A stretch of 28,470 nt of DNA from JACCUZ01 sp038246575 (GTDB lineage Bacteria > Actinomycetota > Actinomycetes > JACCUZ01): positions 1 through 28,470 of the forward strand of contig JBBRVU010000031.1 of assembly GCA_038246575.1 (NCBI GenBank), given 5' to 3'. The translations under genes and the position numbers were made by a program. The stretch's first letter is position 1, and every line of letters begins with the position of its first letter. The notes beneath the pieces were generated by a model. The model was not told where the DNA came from and searched no databases. It worked only from the letters and a program-made list of their open reading frames with translations. Shown here piece after piece: positions 16,288 to 25,539 of this stretch.

Positions 16288-17814
16288 GTGCCCCACCCGC
16301 CCGGACCAGCCCCGATCCGGCCGACCGGGCAGCCGCCGCGGGCACCCGCCGAGCTCGCCCAGCGGCTGGGCACCGAGGCCGAGCCGACGGCCACCGAACC
16401 GGTCACGGGCGTGACCCTGGACTCCCGCGCGGTGCGGCCCGGCGACCTGTACGCCGCGCTGCCCGGCGCGAATGCCCACGGGGCGGACTTCGCGGTCCAG
16501 GCGGTCACTGCCGGAGCCGCGGCTGCCCTGACCGACCCGGCCGGTGCGCCGGCCTGCCGCGCGGCCGGCCTCCCGACGTACTGCCTCGAGAACCCCCGCG
16601 GCGCGCTGGGCTCCCTGGCCGCCTGGGTGTACGGCGACCCGGCTGCAGCGCTGACCACCATCGGTGTGACGGGGACCAACGGCAAGACGACGACGGTGCA
16701 CCTGCTCGACGCGGGCCTGCGCGCGGCCGGGCAGGTCACCGGCCTCGTCGGCACGATCGAGATCAGGGTCGGGGAGGAGCGGCTCGACAGTGCGCGCACG
16801 ACCCCGGAGGCGCCGGACCTGCAGGCCCTGTTCGCCGTCATGGTCGAGCAGGGCGTGGAGGCGGTCGCGATGGAGGTCTCCAGCCACGCGCTGTCACTCG
16901 GACGCGTCGACGGCACGACCTTCGACGTGGCGGTCTTCACCAACCTCACGGCCGACCATCTGGACTTCCACCGCGACATGGAGGACTACTTCGCCGCCAA
17001 GGCGTCGCTGTTCACCCCCGATCGGGCGCGGCGGGCAGTGATCGACATCGACGACGAGTACGGCCGACGACTCGCGGGCGAGGCCAGGGTCCCGGTGGTG
17101 ACAGTGTCGCCGACGGGCCTCCCGGCCGACTGGCGGGTGACCGACGCCGTGCTCGGGGCCGAGGGCAGCACGTTCGGCCTGGTCGGGCCGGACGGTGTGG
17201 TGGTGGCCGCTTCGACGACGCTGGCCGGTGCGGTGAACCTGGCCGACGCCGCGCTGGCAGTGGTGGCGCTGGCGGTGGCCGGGATCGACCCCGAGGTCGC
17301 GGCGGCGGGAGTCGCCTCCTGCCGGGGCGTCCCGGGCCGGATGGAGCGGGTCGGCTCCGGGGAGCCGCTGGCCCTGGTCGACTTCGCGCACAGCCCGGAC
17401 GCTCTCGAGCGGCTGCTCGCGACCTGCCGAGGCCTGGTGCCCGAAGGCGGTCGACTCATCGTGCTCGTCGGTGCCGGCGGCGACCGCGACCCCTACAAGC
17501 GACCCGAGATGGGGCGCATCGCGGCCCGGGACGCCGATGTCGTCATCCTCACCAGCGACAACCCCCGGTCCGAGGACCCGCTGTCGATCATCGCCGCGCT
17601 CCGGGCCGGCACCGACGCGGTCGCGGGCGCCCGGGTGGAGGTGGTCGCCGACCGACGGGCCGCCATCGAGCGGGCCGCCGACCTGGCTGGACCCAGGGAC
17701 GTGGTGGTGGTCGCGGGCAAGGGTCACGAGCACGGCCAGGAGATCGCCGGCGTGGTGCACCCGTTCGACGACCGCGAGGTCCTGGCGGAGTCGCTGCGGC
17801 AGGTCGCCCGGTGA
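16288..17814 (+). CDS. murE: UDP-MurNAc-L-Ala-D-Glu ligase MurE (diaminopimelate-adding)
   Basis: 508 residues from GTG 16288. The frame stays open far upstream through ftsI, but nothing there resembles MurE. The cytoplasmic ligase adds the third residue of the stem peptide using ATP. The P-loop GVTGTNGKTTTVHLL lies near residue 127. EVSSHALSLGRVDG, FTNLTADHLDFH and the acceptor motif DNPR (residues 424-427, SDNPRSEDP) follow. DNPR indicates diaminopimelate rather than lysine; whether meso or LL cannot be read here, though Nocardioidaceae typically have LL-DAP. Its end overlaps murF as GTGA. Confidence 0.97.
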   Translation: MPHPPGPAPIRPTGQPPRAPAELAQRLGTEAEPTATEPVTGVTLDSRAVRPGDLYAALPGANAHGADFAVQAVTAGAAAALTDPAGAPACRAAGLPTYCLENPRGALGSLAAWVYGDPAAALTTIGVTGTNGKTTTVHLLDAGLRAAGQVTGLVGTIEIRVGEERLDSARTTPEAPDLQALFAVMVEQGVEAVAMEVSSHALSLGRVDGTTFDVAVFTNLTADHLDFHRDMEDYFAAKASLFTPDRARRAVIDIDDEYGRRLAGEARVPVVTVSPTGLPADWRVTDAVLGAEGSTFGLVGPDGVVVAASTTLAGAVNLADAALAVVALAVAGIDPEVAAAGVASCRGVPGRMERVGSGEPLALVDFAHSPDALERLLATCRGLVPEGGRLIVLVGAGGDRDPYKRPEMGRIAARDADVVILTSDNPRSEDPLSIIAALRAGTDAVAGARVEVVADRRAAIERAADLAGPRDVVVVAGKGHEHGQEIAGVVHPFDDREVLAESLRQVAR

Positions 17815-19208
17815 TCCCGCTGCGGCTGGCTGAGGTGGCCTCCGCCGTGGACGGGACGCTGGGCGGCCCCGACCCCGCAGGGGTGCTGGTGACCGGCCCG
17901 GCCACGGTCGACTCCAGGGACGTGGGTGCCGGCGGGCTGTTCGCAGCCGTCGTCGGCGAGCGCGTCGACGGGCACGACTTCGTCGCCACGGCCATCGACG
18001 CCGGAGCGGCTGCAGCCCTGGTGTCGCGCCCGGTCGACGCGCCGCACGTCTTGGTCGACAACGTGGTCGACGCGCTGGCCAGGCTTGCGACGGTGGTCGT
18101 CGATCGGCTGATCGACGGGGGCCTCACCGTGGTGGGCCTCACCGGCTCCTCCGGGAAGACCAGCACCAAGGACCTGCTCGCCGCCGTGCTCGCCGAGGCC
18201 GGTCCGACTGTCGCCACCGTCGGGTCGCTGAACAACGAGATCGGGGTGCCGCTGACGGCGTTGCGCGCCGACACGACGACCCGGCATCTGGTCGTGGAGA
18301 TGGGTGCGCGTGGCGCGGGGCACATCGCTGCACTGTGCGCGGTGACACCACCGCGGATCGGGGCGGTCCTGAACGTGGGCACGGCCCACATCGGGGAGTT
18401 CGGCGGGCGCGACGCGACGGCTCGGGCCAAGGCCGAGCTGGTGGCGGCCCTGCCGGGGGCCGCGGACGGCGGCGTCGCCGTCCTCAACGACGACGACCCG
18501 CTGGTGGCCGCGATGGCCACGGCGACACCGGCGCGAGTCGTGCGCACCGGCACCGGTGCGGGTGCCGAGGTACGGGCCGCCGACATCACCCTCGACGACC
18601 GGGGTCGGGCGTCGTACCTGTTGCACACCCCGGCGTCGGCCCCGGTGCGGGTGAGGCTCGCCGTGAGCGGCGCGCACCAGGTGCCGAACTCGCTCGCCGC
18701 GGTCGCGGTGGCGCTGGAGTGCGGCCTGACGGCGGACCGAGCAGCCGCGGTGCTCGGCCAGGTCCACAACCTGAGCCGTTGGCGGATGGAGGTCAGCGAC
18801 CGCTCCGACGGGCTGACCGTGGTCAACGACGCGTACAACGCGAACCCCGAGTCGGTGGCCGCCGCGCTGGCCGCGCTGGTGGCGATCGGGACCGGCCGGC
18901 GGACCTGGGCAGTCCTCGGTGAGATGCTCGAGCTCGGCGCGGCATCCCCCGCCGAGCACGCTCGGTTGGGCAGACTGGTCCGCAGCCTCGGGGTCGACCG
19001 GCTGGTCGTCGTGGGGGAGGGTGCTCGCGCGGTCCACGTGGGGGCGCTCGACCATGGGGCTGTCGACGGAGAGGACGCAGTGCTCGTGTCCGACGTGGCT
19101 GCGGCGATCGCGCTGCTCAGCGCGCAGCTGGGCGGGGACGACGTCGTGCTCGTCAAGGCCTCGCGAAGCATCGGCCTCGAGCGGGTCGCCGAGGGGCTGC
19201 TCCGGTGA
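17811..19208 (+). CDS. murF: UDP-MurNAc-tripeptide-D-Ala-D-Ala ligase MurF
   Basis: 465 residues from GTG 17811. MurF adds the D-Ala-D-Ala dipeptide to complete the UDP-MurNAc-pentapeptide. The ATP-binding loop is GLTGSSGKTSTKDLLA (about residue 109). LNNEIGVPLT, VVEMGARGAGHI and LNVGTAHIGEFGG are MurF signatures in the central domain, and NDAYNANPESVAAAL is in the C-terminal domain. All core motifs are intact. The stop overlaps the mraY GTG. Confidence 0.97.
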   Translation: MIPLRLAEVASAVDGTLGGPDPAGVLVTGPATVDSRDVGAGGLFAAVVGERVDGHDFVATAIDAGAAAALVSRPVDAPHVLVDNVVDALARLATVVVDRLIDGGLTVVGLTGSSGKTSTKDLLAAVLAEAGPTVATVGSLNNEIGVPLTALRADTTTRHLVVEMGARGAGHIAALCAVTPPRIGAVLNVGTAHIGEFGGRDATARAKAELVAALPGAADGGVAVLNDDDPLVAAMATATPARVVRTGTGAGAEVRAADITLDDRGRASYLLHTPASAPVRVRLAVSGAHQVPNSLAAVAVALECGLTADRAAAVLGQVHNLSRWRMEVSDRSDGLTVVNDAYNANPESVAAALAALVAIGTGRRTWAVLGEMLELGAASPAEHARLGRLVRSLGVDRLVVVGEGARAVHVGALDHGAVDGEDAVLVSDVAAAIALLSAQLGGDDVVLVKASRSIGLERVAEGLLR

Positions 19209-20269
19209 GACAGGTCCTGCTCGCCGCGTCCATCGGCCTGATCATCACGCTGTTCGGCACGCCGGTGGCGATCCGGGTGCTCATGCGCCAGGGCTACGGG
19301 CAGCTGATCCGCGACGACGGCCCGACCTCGCACCACACCAAGCGCGGCACGCCCACCATGGGCGGCGCCGTCATCATCCTCGGGACGCTGGTCGCCTACT
19401 TCGGCTCGCACCTGATCACGCTCAGCGACACGACCATCTCCGGGTTGCTGGTGCTGTTCCTGATGGCCGGGCTCGGGCTGGTCGGCTTCCTCGACGACTA
19501 CATCAAGGTCGCCAAGCAGCGCAGCCTGGGACTGCGGGCCTGGGCCAAGCTCGGCGGACAGATGGTCGTGGCGGTGACCTTCGCGGTGCTGGCGATCAAC
19601 TTCCCCGACCCGGCCGGCTACACCCCGGCCTCTACAGAGGTGTCCTTCATCCGCGACACCGGGCTCGCGCTGGGGGCCGTGGTGTTCGTCGTCTGGGCCT
19701 ACCTCATGATCGCGGGTACCTCGAACGGCGTGAACCTCACCGATGGCCTGGACGGGCTGGCAACCGGGACGTCGGTCATGGTCTTCGGGTCCTACATCCT
19801 CGTGGGCATCTGGCAGTTCGGGCAGAACTGCGCGGACCCGACGGTGCTGACCAACAAGTGCTACGAGGTGCGGGACCCGCTCGACCTCGCCGTCGTGGCC
19901 GCGGCGGTGATGGGTGCCTGCTTCGGCTTCCTGTGGTGGAACGCGTCCCCGGCCAAGATCTTCATGGGCGACACCGGATCGCTGGGTCTCGGCGGCGCGC
20001 TCGCCGGGCTGGCGATCACCAGCCGCACCGAGCTGCTGCTGGTGCTCATCGGCGGGCTGTTCGTGCTGATCTCGCTGTCGGTCATCGTGCAGGTCGGGTT
20101 CTTCAAGCTGACCCGCCGACGGGTATTCCGGATGGCGCCGTTGCAGCACCACTTCGAGCTGGTCGGCTGGGGCGAGGTCACGATCGTCATCCGGTTCTGG
20201 ATCATCGCCGGGCTGCTGGTCGCGCTCGGGCTGGGAGTCTTCTACGCCGAGTGGGTCACCGGGGTATGA
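19205..20269 (+). CDS. mraY: Phospho-MurNAc-pentapeptide transferase MraY
   Basis: 354 residues, a membrane enzyme with about ten helices that transfers phospho-MurNAc-pentapeptide to undecaprenyl phosphate, giving lipid I. Signatures are DDGPTSHHTKRGTPTMGG near the N-terminus, FLDDYIK with Asp97 and Asp98, NGVNLTDGLDGLATG, FMGDTGSLGLGG with Asp256, and the final LQHHFELVGW. All catalytic acidic residues are present. The start is GTG 19205 in a GTGA overlap with murF, and the stop overlaps murD as ATGA. Confidence 0.98.
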   Translation: MRQVLLAASIGLIITLFGTPVAIRVLMRQGYGQLIRDDGPTSHHTKRGTPTMGGAVIILGTLVAYFGSHLITLSDTTISGLLVLFLMAGLGLVGFLDDYIKVAKQRSLGLRAWAKLGGQMVVAVTFAVLAINFPDPAGYTPASTEVSFIRDTGLALGAVVFVVWAYLMIAGTSNGVNLTDGLDGLATGTSVMVFGSYILVGIWQFGQNCADPTVLTNKCYEVRDPLDLAVVAAAVMGACFGFLWWNASPAKIFMGDTGSLGLGGALAGLAITSRTELLLVLIGGLFVLISLSVIVQVGFFKLTRRRVFRMAPLQHHFELVGWGEVTIVIRFWIIAGLLVALGLGVFYAEWVTGV

Positions 20270-21711
20270 GCCGGTTCGCCCAGTCGCCCCCGGACTTCGG
20301 CGGGGCGCGGGTATGCGTCACAGGCATCGGTCTGGCCGGCGCCTCTGCTGCGCGAGCCCTCGCGGATCGCGGTGCATCGGTGGTGGTCCTCGATGCACGC
20401 GACGGACCGGGGCAGCAGGCCACAGCGGCCGCGCTCGCCGAGGCGGGAGTCGAGGTGCGCCTCGGTGCGGGGGACGAGCTGCCCGACGGGGTCGACCTCG
20501 TCGTCACCTCGCCCGGATGGCGTCCGGACCAGCCCGTCCTGGTGGCCGCAGCCACGGCAGGGATTTCGGTATGGGGTGACGTCGAGCTGGCCTACCGGCT
20601 GCGACCGGCGGGCCAGGAGTGGCTCGGTGTCACCGGCACCAACGGAAAGACCACGACCGTGCAGATGCTCGAGTCGATCCTGCGCGCGGCCGGTCACCGA
20701 GCGGTTGCCTGCGGCAACGTGGGCCTGCCCGTGCTGGACGCCGTCGTCGACCCCCAGCCGTACGACGTGCTCGCCGTCGAGGTCTCCAGCTTCCAGCTGC
20801 ACTGGGCCAGCACCGTGGAGTTCCAGTCCGCGGCCGTGCTGAACATCGCCGCGGACCACATCGACTGGCACGGGTCGTTCGACGCCTACGCGGAGGCGAA
20901 GGCCTCCATCTGGCGGGGCGACTGGTACTGCATCTACAACGCGGACGACCCCCTGGTGTCCCGGCTGGTGGCCGGTCACGACGACCGGCAGGACTTCACC
21001 CTCGGGCCATTGGACGGACACTGCTTCGGTCTCGTCGGCGACGCGATCGTGGACCGGTGTTTCGGCGCCTCCTGGCCCGAGCAGATCAACGACGAGCTCG
21101 GCGGCCTTGAGCTCGCCCGGCGCTCAGACGTCAACCCGCCGGCCCCACACAACATCGCCAACGCCCTGGCGGCTGCCGCTCTGGCCCGGGCGCTCGAGTG
21201 CGGCACCGGCGGCCGCTTCCGGGTGCCCGCGTCGGCGGTCCGCGACGGGCTGCGGGCGTTCACTCCCGGCGGCCACCGCATCGCGGTGGTGGGCGAGATC
21301 GGGGGAGTGACCTACGTCGATGACTCCAAGGCGACCAACCCGCACGCCGCCGCCGCGTCCATCGGCGCCTTCGACCACGTCGTCTGGGTGGCCGGCGGGC
21401 TCGCCAAGGGCGCCCGCTTCGAGGACCTGGTGGCAGGAGTCACCGATCGCCTGCGCGCGGTCGTCCTGATCGGCCAGGACCGGGCGCTGGTCGCTGATGC
21501 TCTCGCGCGACACGCGCCCGAGATCCCCGTCGTCGAGGTCGAGCGCACCGACACTGGTGCGATGGACGACGTCGTGCGCGCCGCCGCCGGTCTTGCCGTG
21601 CCCGGCGACACCGTGCTGCTCGCGCCGGCCTGCGCGTCGATGGACATGTTCACCGACTACGCGGCCCGTGGCGACGCCTTCGCCGCCGCTGCGGGGCGAC
21701 TCGGCCCGTGA
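20266..21711 (+). CDS. murD: UDP-MurNAc-L-alanine-D-glutamate ligase MurD
   Basis: 481 residues from ATG 20266, inside the mraY stop (ATGA). MurD adds D-glutamate to UDP-MurNAc-L-Ala in the cytoplasm. The N-terminal domain starts ARVCVTGIGLAGASAARALA. The P-loop GVTGTNGKTTTVQMLE is near residue 121, with VEVSSFQLHW and NIAADHIDWHGSFDAYAEAK after it. VDDSKATNPHAAAASI and WVAGGLAKGARF are typical C-terminal domain motifs. The frame is also open upstream within murF and mraY, which is coincidental. It ends in a GTGA overlap with ftsW. Confidence 0.97.
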   Translation: MSRFAQSPPDFGGARVCVTGIGLAGASAARALADRGASVVVLDARDGPGQQATAAALAEAGVEVRLGAGDELPDGVDLVVTSPGWRPDQPVLVAAATAGISVWGDVELAYRLRPAGQEWLGVTGTNGKTTTVQMLESILRAAGHRAVACGNVGLPVLDAVVDPQPYDVLAVEVSSFQLHWASTVEFQSAAVLNIAADHIDWHGSFDAYAEAKASIWRGDWYCIYNADDPLVSRLVAGHDDRQDFTLGPLDGHCFGLVGDAIVDRCFGASWPEQINDELGGLELARRSDVNPPAPHNIANALAAAALARALECGTGGRFRVPASAVRDGLRAFTPGGHRIAVVGEIGGVTYVDDSKATNPHAAAASIGAFDHVVWVAGGLAKGARFEDLVAGVTDRLRAVVLIGQDRALVADALARHAPEIPVVEVERTDTGAMDDVVRAAAGLAVPGDTVLLAPACASMDMFTDYAARGDAFAAAAGRLGP

Positions 21712-22967
21712 CCGCTGTCACCGAGGACCCGGTACGCCGGGGGACGACATCGACGACGTCCAAGTCATCGACGACACCGGCGTCCCCGCCGTCCGGGGAC
21801 GCCGGGGACGCCGGTGGTGTCGGCGCACTCGTGCACAAGGCCGCCACGCCCTACTACGTACTCCTCGGGGCGAGCCTGCTGCTGCTCGTCCTGGGCGTGG
21901 TCATGGTGTTCTCCGCCTCCAGCGTCACGGCGTTCGCATTCCAGGGCTCGTCGCTGGCGATCGTCACCAAGCAGGGCATGTGGGTGCTGATCGGCCTTCC
22001 GCTGATGTGGTTCGCCTCGCGGCTGCCGGTCCGGGCCTGGCGGCTGCTCGCCTACCTCGCCCTCGCTGCGTCGCTGGCTCTGCTGGTGCTGGTCGCAGTG
22101 GCCGGCACCGAGGTCAACGGCAACCGCAACTGGCTCGACTTCGGCGGGCCGTTCCGCATCCAGCCCTCCGAGCTGGCCAAGCTCTCGCTGATCCTGTGGG
22201 CCTCGGACCTGCTGGCGCGCAAGGAGCGGCTGCTGTCCCAGTGGAAGCACCTGCTGGTGCCGCTCCTCCCGGTCGGCGGGGCCGTGCTCGGGCTGGTGCT
22301 CGCCGGTGGCGACCTCGGGACGGCCGTCATCATCGCCGCGATCCTGGCCGCCCTGCTCTATGTCGCCGGTGCGCCGGCTCGGCTGTTCGTCATCGGCTCG
22401 ATCCCGGTCGTCCTGCTCGTAGCGTGGATGGTGAACACCCACTCGTACCGGATGTCTCGCATCACCGACTGGCTGCACCCCGAGCAGGCGGACCCGCTCG
22501 GCAGCGGGCTGCAGGCTCTGCACGGCAAGTTCGCCCTCGCGTCCGGCGGCTGGTGGGGTGTGGGGCTGGGCGGCTCGAAGGAGAAGTGGGGCGCGCTGCC
22601 CGAGGCGCACACCGACTTCATCTTCGCGATCATCGGCGAGGAGCTCGGGCTGATCGGCACGATCGTCGTGCTGTGCCTCATCGGTGCGTTGGGGTGGGCC
22701 GGACTGAAGGTCGCCATCGACACGACCGACCCGTTCGTGCGGCTGGCCGCGGGTGGCGTCACCACGTGGATCCTGGTCCAGGCGCTGATCAACATCGGGG
22801 CGGTGCTCGGGCTGCTGCCGATCATGGGCGTCCCGCTGCCGCTGGTGTCCTACGGCGGTTCCGCGCTCGTCCCGACGATGCTGGGCGTCGGGATGCTGCT
22901 GTCCTTCGCACGCCGAACCAGACACGGCGACACGCCCCGGAGCCGGGCCCGAGAGGCGGCGCGCTAG
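21708..22967 (+). CDS. ftsW: Lipid II polymerase FtsW (SEDS family)
   Basis: 419 residues from GTG 21708. The SEDS glycosyltransferase polymerises lipid II at the septum with FtsI. A Thr/Ser/Gly-rich cytoplasmic N-terminus of about 40 residues, encoded partly by short DNA repeats (GGGGACGCC twice near 21796-21811), precedes about ten helices. NGNRNWLDFGGPFRIQPSEL, GGDLGTAVII and the large extracellular loop with ALHGKFALASGGWWGVGLGG are family signatures, as are LPEAHTDFIFAIIGEELG and MGVPLPLVSYGGS at the end. The stop is 2 nt before murG, with no overlap. Confidence 0.97.
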   Translation: MTAVTEDPVRRGTTSTTSKSSTTPASPPSGDAGDAGGVGALVHKAATPYYVLLGASLLLLVLGVVMVFSASSVTAFAFQGSSLAIVTKQGMWVLIGLPLMWFASRLPVRAWRLLAYLALAASLALLVLVAVAGTEVNGNRNWLDFGGPFRIQPSELAKLSLILWASDLLARKERLLSQWKHLLVPLLPVGGAVLGLVLAGGDLGTAVIIAAILAALLYVAGAPARLFVIGSIPVVLLVAWMVNTHSYRMSRITDWLHPEQADPLGSGLQALHGKFALASGGWWGVGLGGSKEKWGALPEAHTDFIFAIIGEELGLIGTIVVLCLIGALGWAGLKVAIDTTDPFVRLAAGGVTTWILVQALINIGAVLGLLPIMGVPLPLVSYGGSALVPTMLGVGMLLSFARRTRHGDTPRSRAREAAR

Positions 22968-22969
22968 TC

Positions 22970-24088
22970 GTGCACGCCGTCATCGCCGGGGGAGGGTCCG
23001 CCGGCCACATCGAGCCTGCCCTCGCCTTCGCCGACGCGCTGCTGCGCCGCGACCCGAGCGCGACGGTCACCGCGCTGGGGACCGAGCGAGGACTCGACAC
23101 CCGGCTGATCCCGGCCCGCGGTTACGACCTCGTGCTCATCCCGCCCGTGCCCGTGCCCCGCCGGCCGGGCCTCGATCTGCTGCGCGTGCCGGGTCGGCTA
23201 CGCCGAGCGGTGGCCGCGGTCGCGACGGTGCTGCGCGAACGTCGCGCCGACGTGGTCGTCGGCTTCGGTGGATACGTGTCCGCGCCCGCCTACCTCGCGG
23301 CCCGACAGGTCGGTGTCCCGATCGTGGTGCACGAGGCCAACCCGCGGCCGGGCTGGGCGAACCGGCTGGGCGCGCGCCTCACGCCGTACGTCGCCTCGAC
23401 CTTCCCGGGGACGCCGATCCGGCACGGCCGGGTCCTCGGGCTGCCCGTGCGGCGCAGCATCTCCACCCTCGACCGGCCGGCGGTCCGGGCGGAGGCACGT
23501 GCCCACTTCGGGCTGGACGCGGACCGCCCCACGCTGCTGGTGTTCGGCGGGTCGCAGGGTGCCCGGCGGCTCAACGAGGCGGTCTCGGGTGCGGCAGCTG
23601 CGCTGCGTGCGGCCGGCGTGCAGGTGCTGCATGCGACCGGGCCGGCGCAGTCGGGGACTGCGCTGCCGGTGCCGGATGCGCAAGCGGGCGAGCCGCCGTA
23701 CGTCACGGTCGACTACCTCGAGCGGATGGACCTCGCCTACGCCGCCGCCGACCTCGCATTGTGCCGGGCGGGGGCGAACACCGTCGTCGAGCTCACGGCG
23801 CTCGGCATCCCGGGTGCCTACGTCCCGTTGCCGATCGGCAACGGCGAGCAGGCCCTCATCGCCGGTCCGGTGGTCGAGGCAGGCGGCGGCCTGATGGTCG
23901 CCGATGAGCTTTGCACGCCGGAGTGGGTGGCCACGACGCTGGCTCCGCTGGTCACCGATCCCGAGCGACTGGCCGCGATGGGACGCGCCGCCGCACAGTC
24001 GGGGCGGGGCGATGCGGACGAGCGGTTGGTCGATCTGGCCCTGGAGGCCGTGGCCGCCGCAGGACCGGCGCGAGGGAGGCAGCCATGA
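22970..24088 (+). CDS. murG: Lipid I N-acetylglucosaminyltransferase MurG
   Basis: 372 residues from GTG 22970, which follows the ftsW TAG after 2 nt. MurG transfers GlcNAc to lipid I to give lipid II on the inner membrane face. The N-terminal Gly loop is IAGGGSAGHIEPALAFADAL. VVGFGGYVSAPAYLAARQ, HEANPRPGWANRLG and LVFGGSQGARRLNEAV follow. The UDP-GlcNAc site is ADLALCRAGANTVVELTALG with VPLPIGNGEQ, containing the invariant Glu. The motifs are complete and length is normal. It ends in an ATGA overlap with murC. Confidence 0.97.
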   Translation: MHAVIAGGGSAGHIEPALAFADALLRRDPSATVTALGTERGLDTRLIPARGYDLVLIPPVPVPRRPGLDLLRVPGRLRRAVAAVATVLRERRADVVVGFGGYVSAPAYLAARQVGVPIVVHEANPRPGWANRLGARLTPYVASTFPGTPIRHGRVLGLPVRRSISTLDRPAVRAEARAHFGLDADRPTLLVFGGSQGARRLNEAVSGAAAALRAAGVQVLHATGPAQSGTALPVPDAQAGEPPYVTVDYLERMDLAYAAADLALCRAGANTVVELTALGIPGAYVPLPIGNGEQALIAGPVVEAGGGLMVADELCTPEWVATTLAPLVTDPERLAAMGRAAAQSGRGDADERLVDLALEAVAAAGPARGRQP

Positions 24089-25539
24089 CCGAAGCGGTCG
24101 TGGCGGAGCCGGTGCCCGCAGAGTCCCTGGGCCGGGTGCACTTCGTCGGCATCGGTGGCGCCGGGATGTCGGGCATCGCGCGCATCATGCTCGCGCGCGG
24201 GTTGCCCGTGTCGGGCAGTGACGCAAAGGACTCAGTGACGATCACCGCGCTGCGCGCGTTCGGTGCCACCGTGCAGGTGGGCCACGACGCGGCGCTGGTC
24301 GCGGGCGCGGACACCGTGGTGGTGTCCACCGCGATCCGCACCAGCAATCCGGAGCTGGTCGAGGCGCGACGGCTCGGACTGCGGGTGATCCACCGCGCCG
24401 GCGCGCTCGCGTCGGTGATGGTGGGGCGGCGGGCGGTGGCCGTGGGCGGCACCCACGGGAAGACCACGACGACGTCCCTGCTCACCGTCGCGCTGCAGCA
24501 CTGTGGCGCGGACCCGTCCTTCGCCATCGGCGGCAACCTCAACGAGTCGGGGTCCAACGCCCACAACGGATCCGGTGACGTGTTCATCGCCGAGGCCGAC
24601 GAGAGCGATGGTTCGTTCCTGCAGTACTCGCCGCACGTGTCGGTCGTGACCAACGTGGAGCCCGATCACCTGGACCACTACGGGACACCCGAGGCGGTGA
24701 CGGCGGCCTTCGAGGCATTCGCCGACCGGGTGCAGCCCGGCGGGTTCCTCGTGACATGTGCGGACGACCCCGGAGCGGCGCTGCTCGCGACGAACGCACG
24801 GGCGCGGGGCATCGACGTACGGACGTACGGCGAGGCGCCGGGCGCCGATCTGCGACTCGTCGACCTGCGGACGAAGGGACTCGGCAGCTCGTTCGAGCCG
24901 GTTGCACGCGGGCGGCGGCTGGGCCGCGTGGACCTGCGGCTGCCCGGTCGGCACAACGCCTACAACGCGGCCGCAGCACTTTCTGTCGGCATCGGGCTCG
25001 GGTTCCCCGACGACCGGTTCCGGGAGGGACTGGCGAGCTTCACCGGGACGCGGCGGCGGTTCGAGCTCAAGGGTGCGGTGGACGGCGTCCGGGTCTTCGA
25101 CAGCTACGCCCACCACCCCACCGAGCTCACCGCGGACCTGGTGGCGGCGCGCGACGTCGTCGACGGCGGGCGCATCGTCGTCGTCTTCCAGCCCCACCTG
25201 TACAGCCGCACGAAGCTGTTCGCCGAGGAGTTCGGCCGGGCCCTCGGGCTCGCCGACGACGTCGTCGTGATGGACGTCTACGCCGCCCGCGAGGACCCGG
25301 TGCCCGGCGTCACCGGTGCGCTCGTCGCGGCCGCCGTGCCGTTGCCGGCCGAGCATGTCGTCTTCGAGCCGTCGTGGTCGGCGGTCGCAGGACATCTCGC
25401 GTCGCGGGCCAGGCCCGGCGACGTGGTGCTCACCTGTGGTGCCGGCGACGTGACCCTGATCGGGCCGGAGGTCCTCGACCGACTGGCAGAGGAGCCAGAG
25501 CGACCCGACCACGATCCTGGTTCCGTGGCCGCCCGGTGA
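24085..25539 (+). CDS. murC: UDP-MurNAc-L-alanine ligase MurC
   Basis: 484 residues from ATG 24085. MurC attaches L-alanine to UDP-MurNAc, the first stem-peptide step. The nucleotide-binding start is VHFVGIGGAGMSGIARIM. The P-loop GGTHGKTTTTSLLTVAL lies near residues 120-130, followed by GNLNESGSNA, EADESDGSFLQYSP and NVEPDHLDHYG. DSYAHHPTELTADL and VFQPHLYSRTKLF mark the C-terminal domain. The protein is complete, with a short acidic C-terminal tail. It is followed directly by ftsQ through a GTGA overlap; neither murB nor ddl intervenes. Confidence 0.97.
   Translation: MTEAVVAEPVPAESLGRVHFVGIGGAGMSGIARIMLARGLPVSGSDAKDSVTITALRAFGATVQVGHDAALVAGADTVVVSTAIRTSNPELVEARRLGLRVIHRAGALASVMVGRRAVAVGGTHGKTTTTSLLTVALQHCGADPSFAIGGNLNESGSNAHNGSGDVFIAEADESDGSFLQYSPHVSVVTNVEPDHLDHYGTPEAVTAAFEAFADRVQPGGFLVTCADDPGAALLATNARARGIDVRTYGEAPGADLRLVDLRTKGLGSSFEPVARGRRLGRVDLRLPGRHNAYNAAAALSVGIGLGFPDDRFREGLASFTGTRRRFELKGAVDGVRVFDSYAHHPTELTADLVAARDVVDGGRIVVVFQPHLYSRTKLFAEEFGRALGLADDVVVMDVYAAREDPVPGVTGALVAAAVPLPAEHVVFEPSWSAVAGHLASRARPGDVVLTCGAGDVTLIGPEVLDRLAEEPERPDHDPGSVAAR

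Noticed and set aside
14387..16345. 652-codon minus-strand frame opposite ftsI
   Set aside because: It mirrors the codon bias of ftsI, has low-complexity Arg/Gly/Ala composition and no recognisable motif.
18919..20265. N-terminal extension of MurD through murF and mraY
   Set aside because: It is a chance open frame. MurD homology starts at ATG 20266 in an ATGA overlap.
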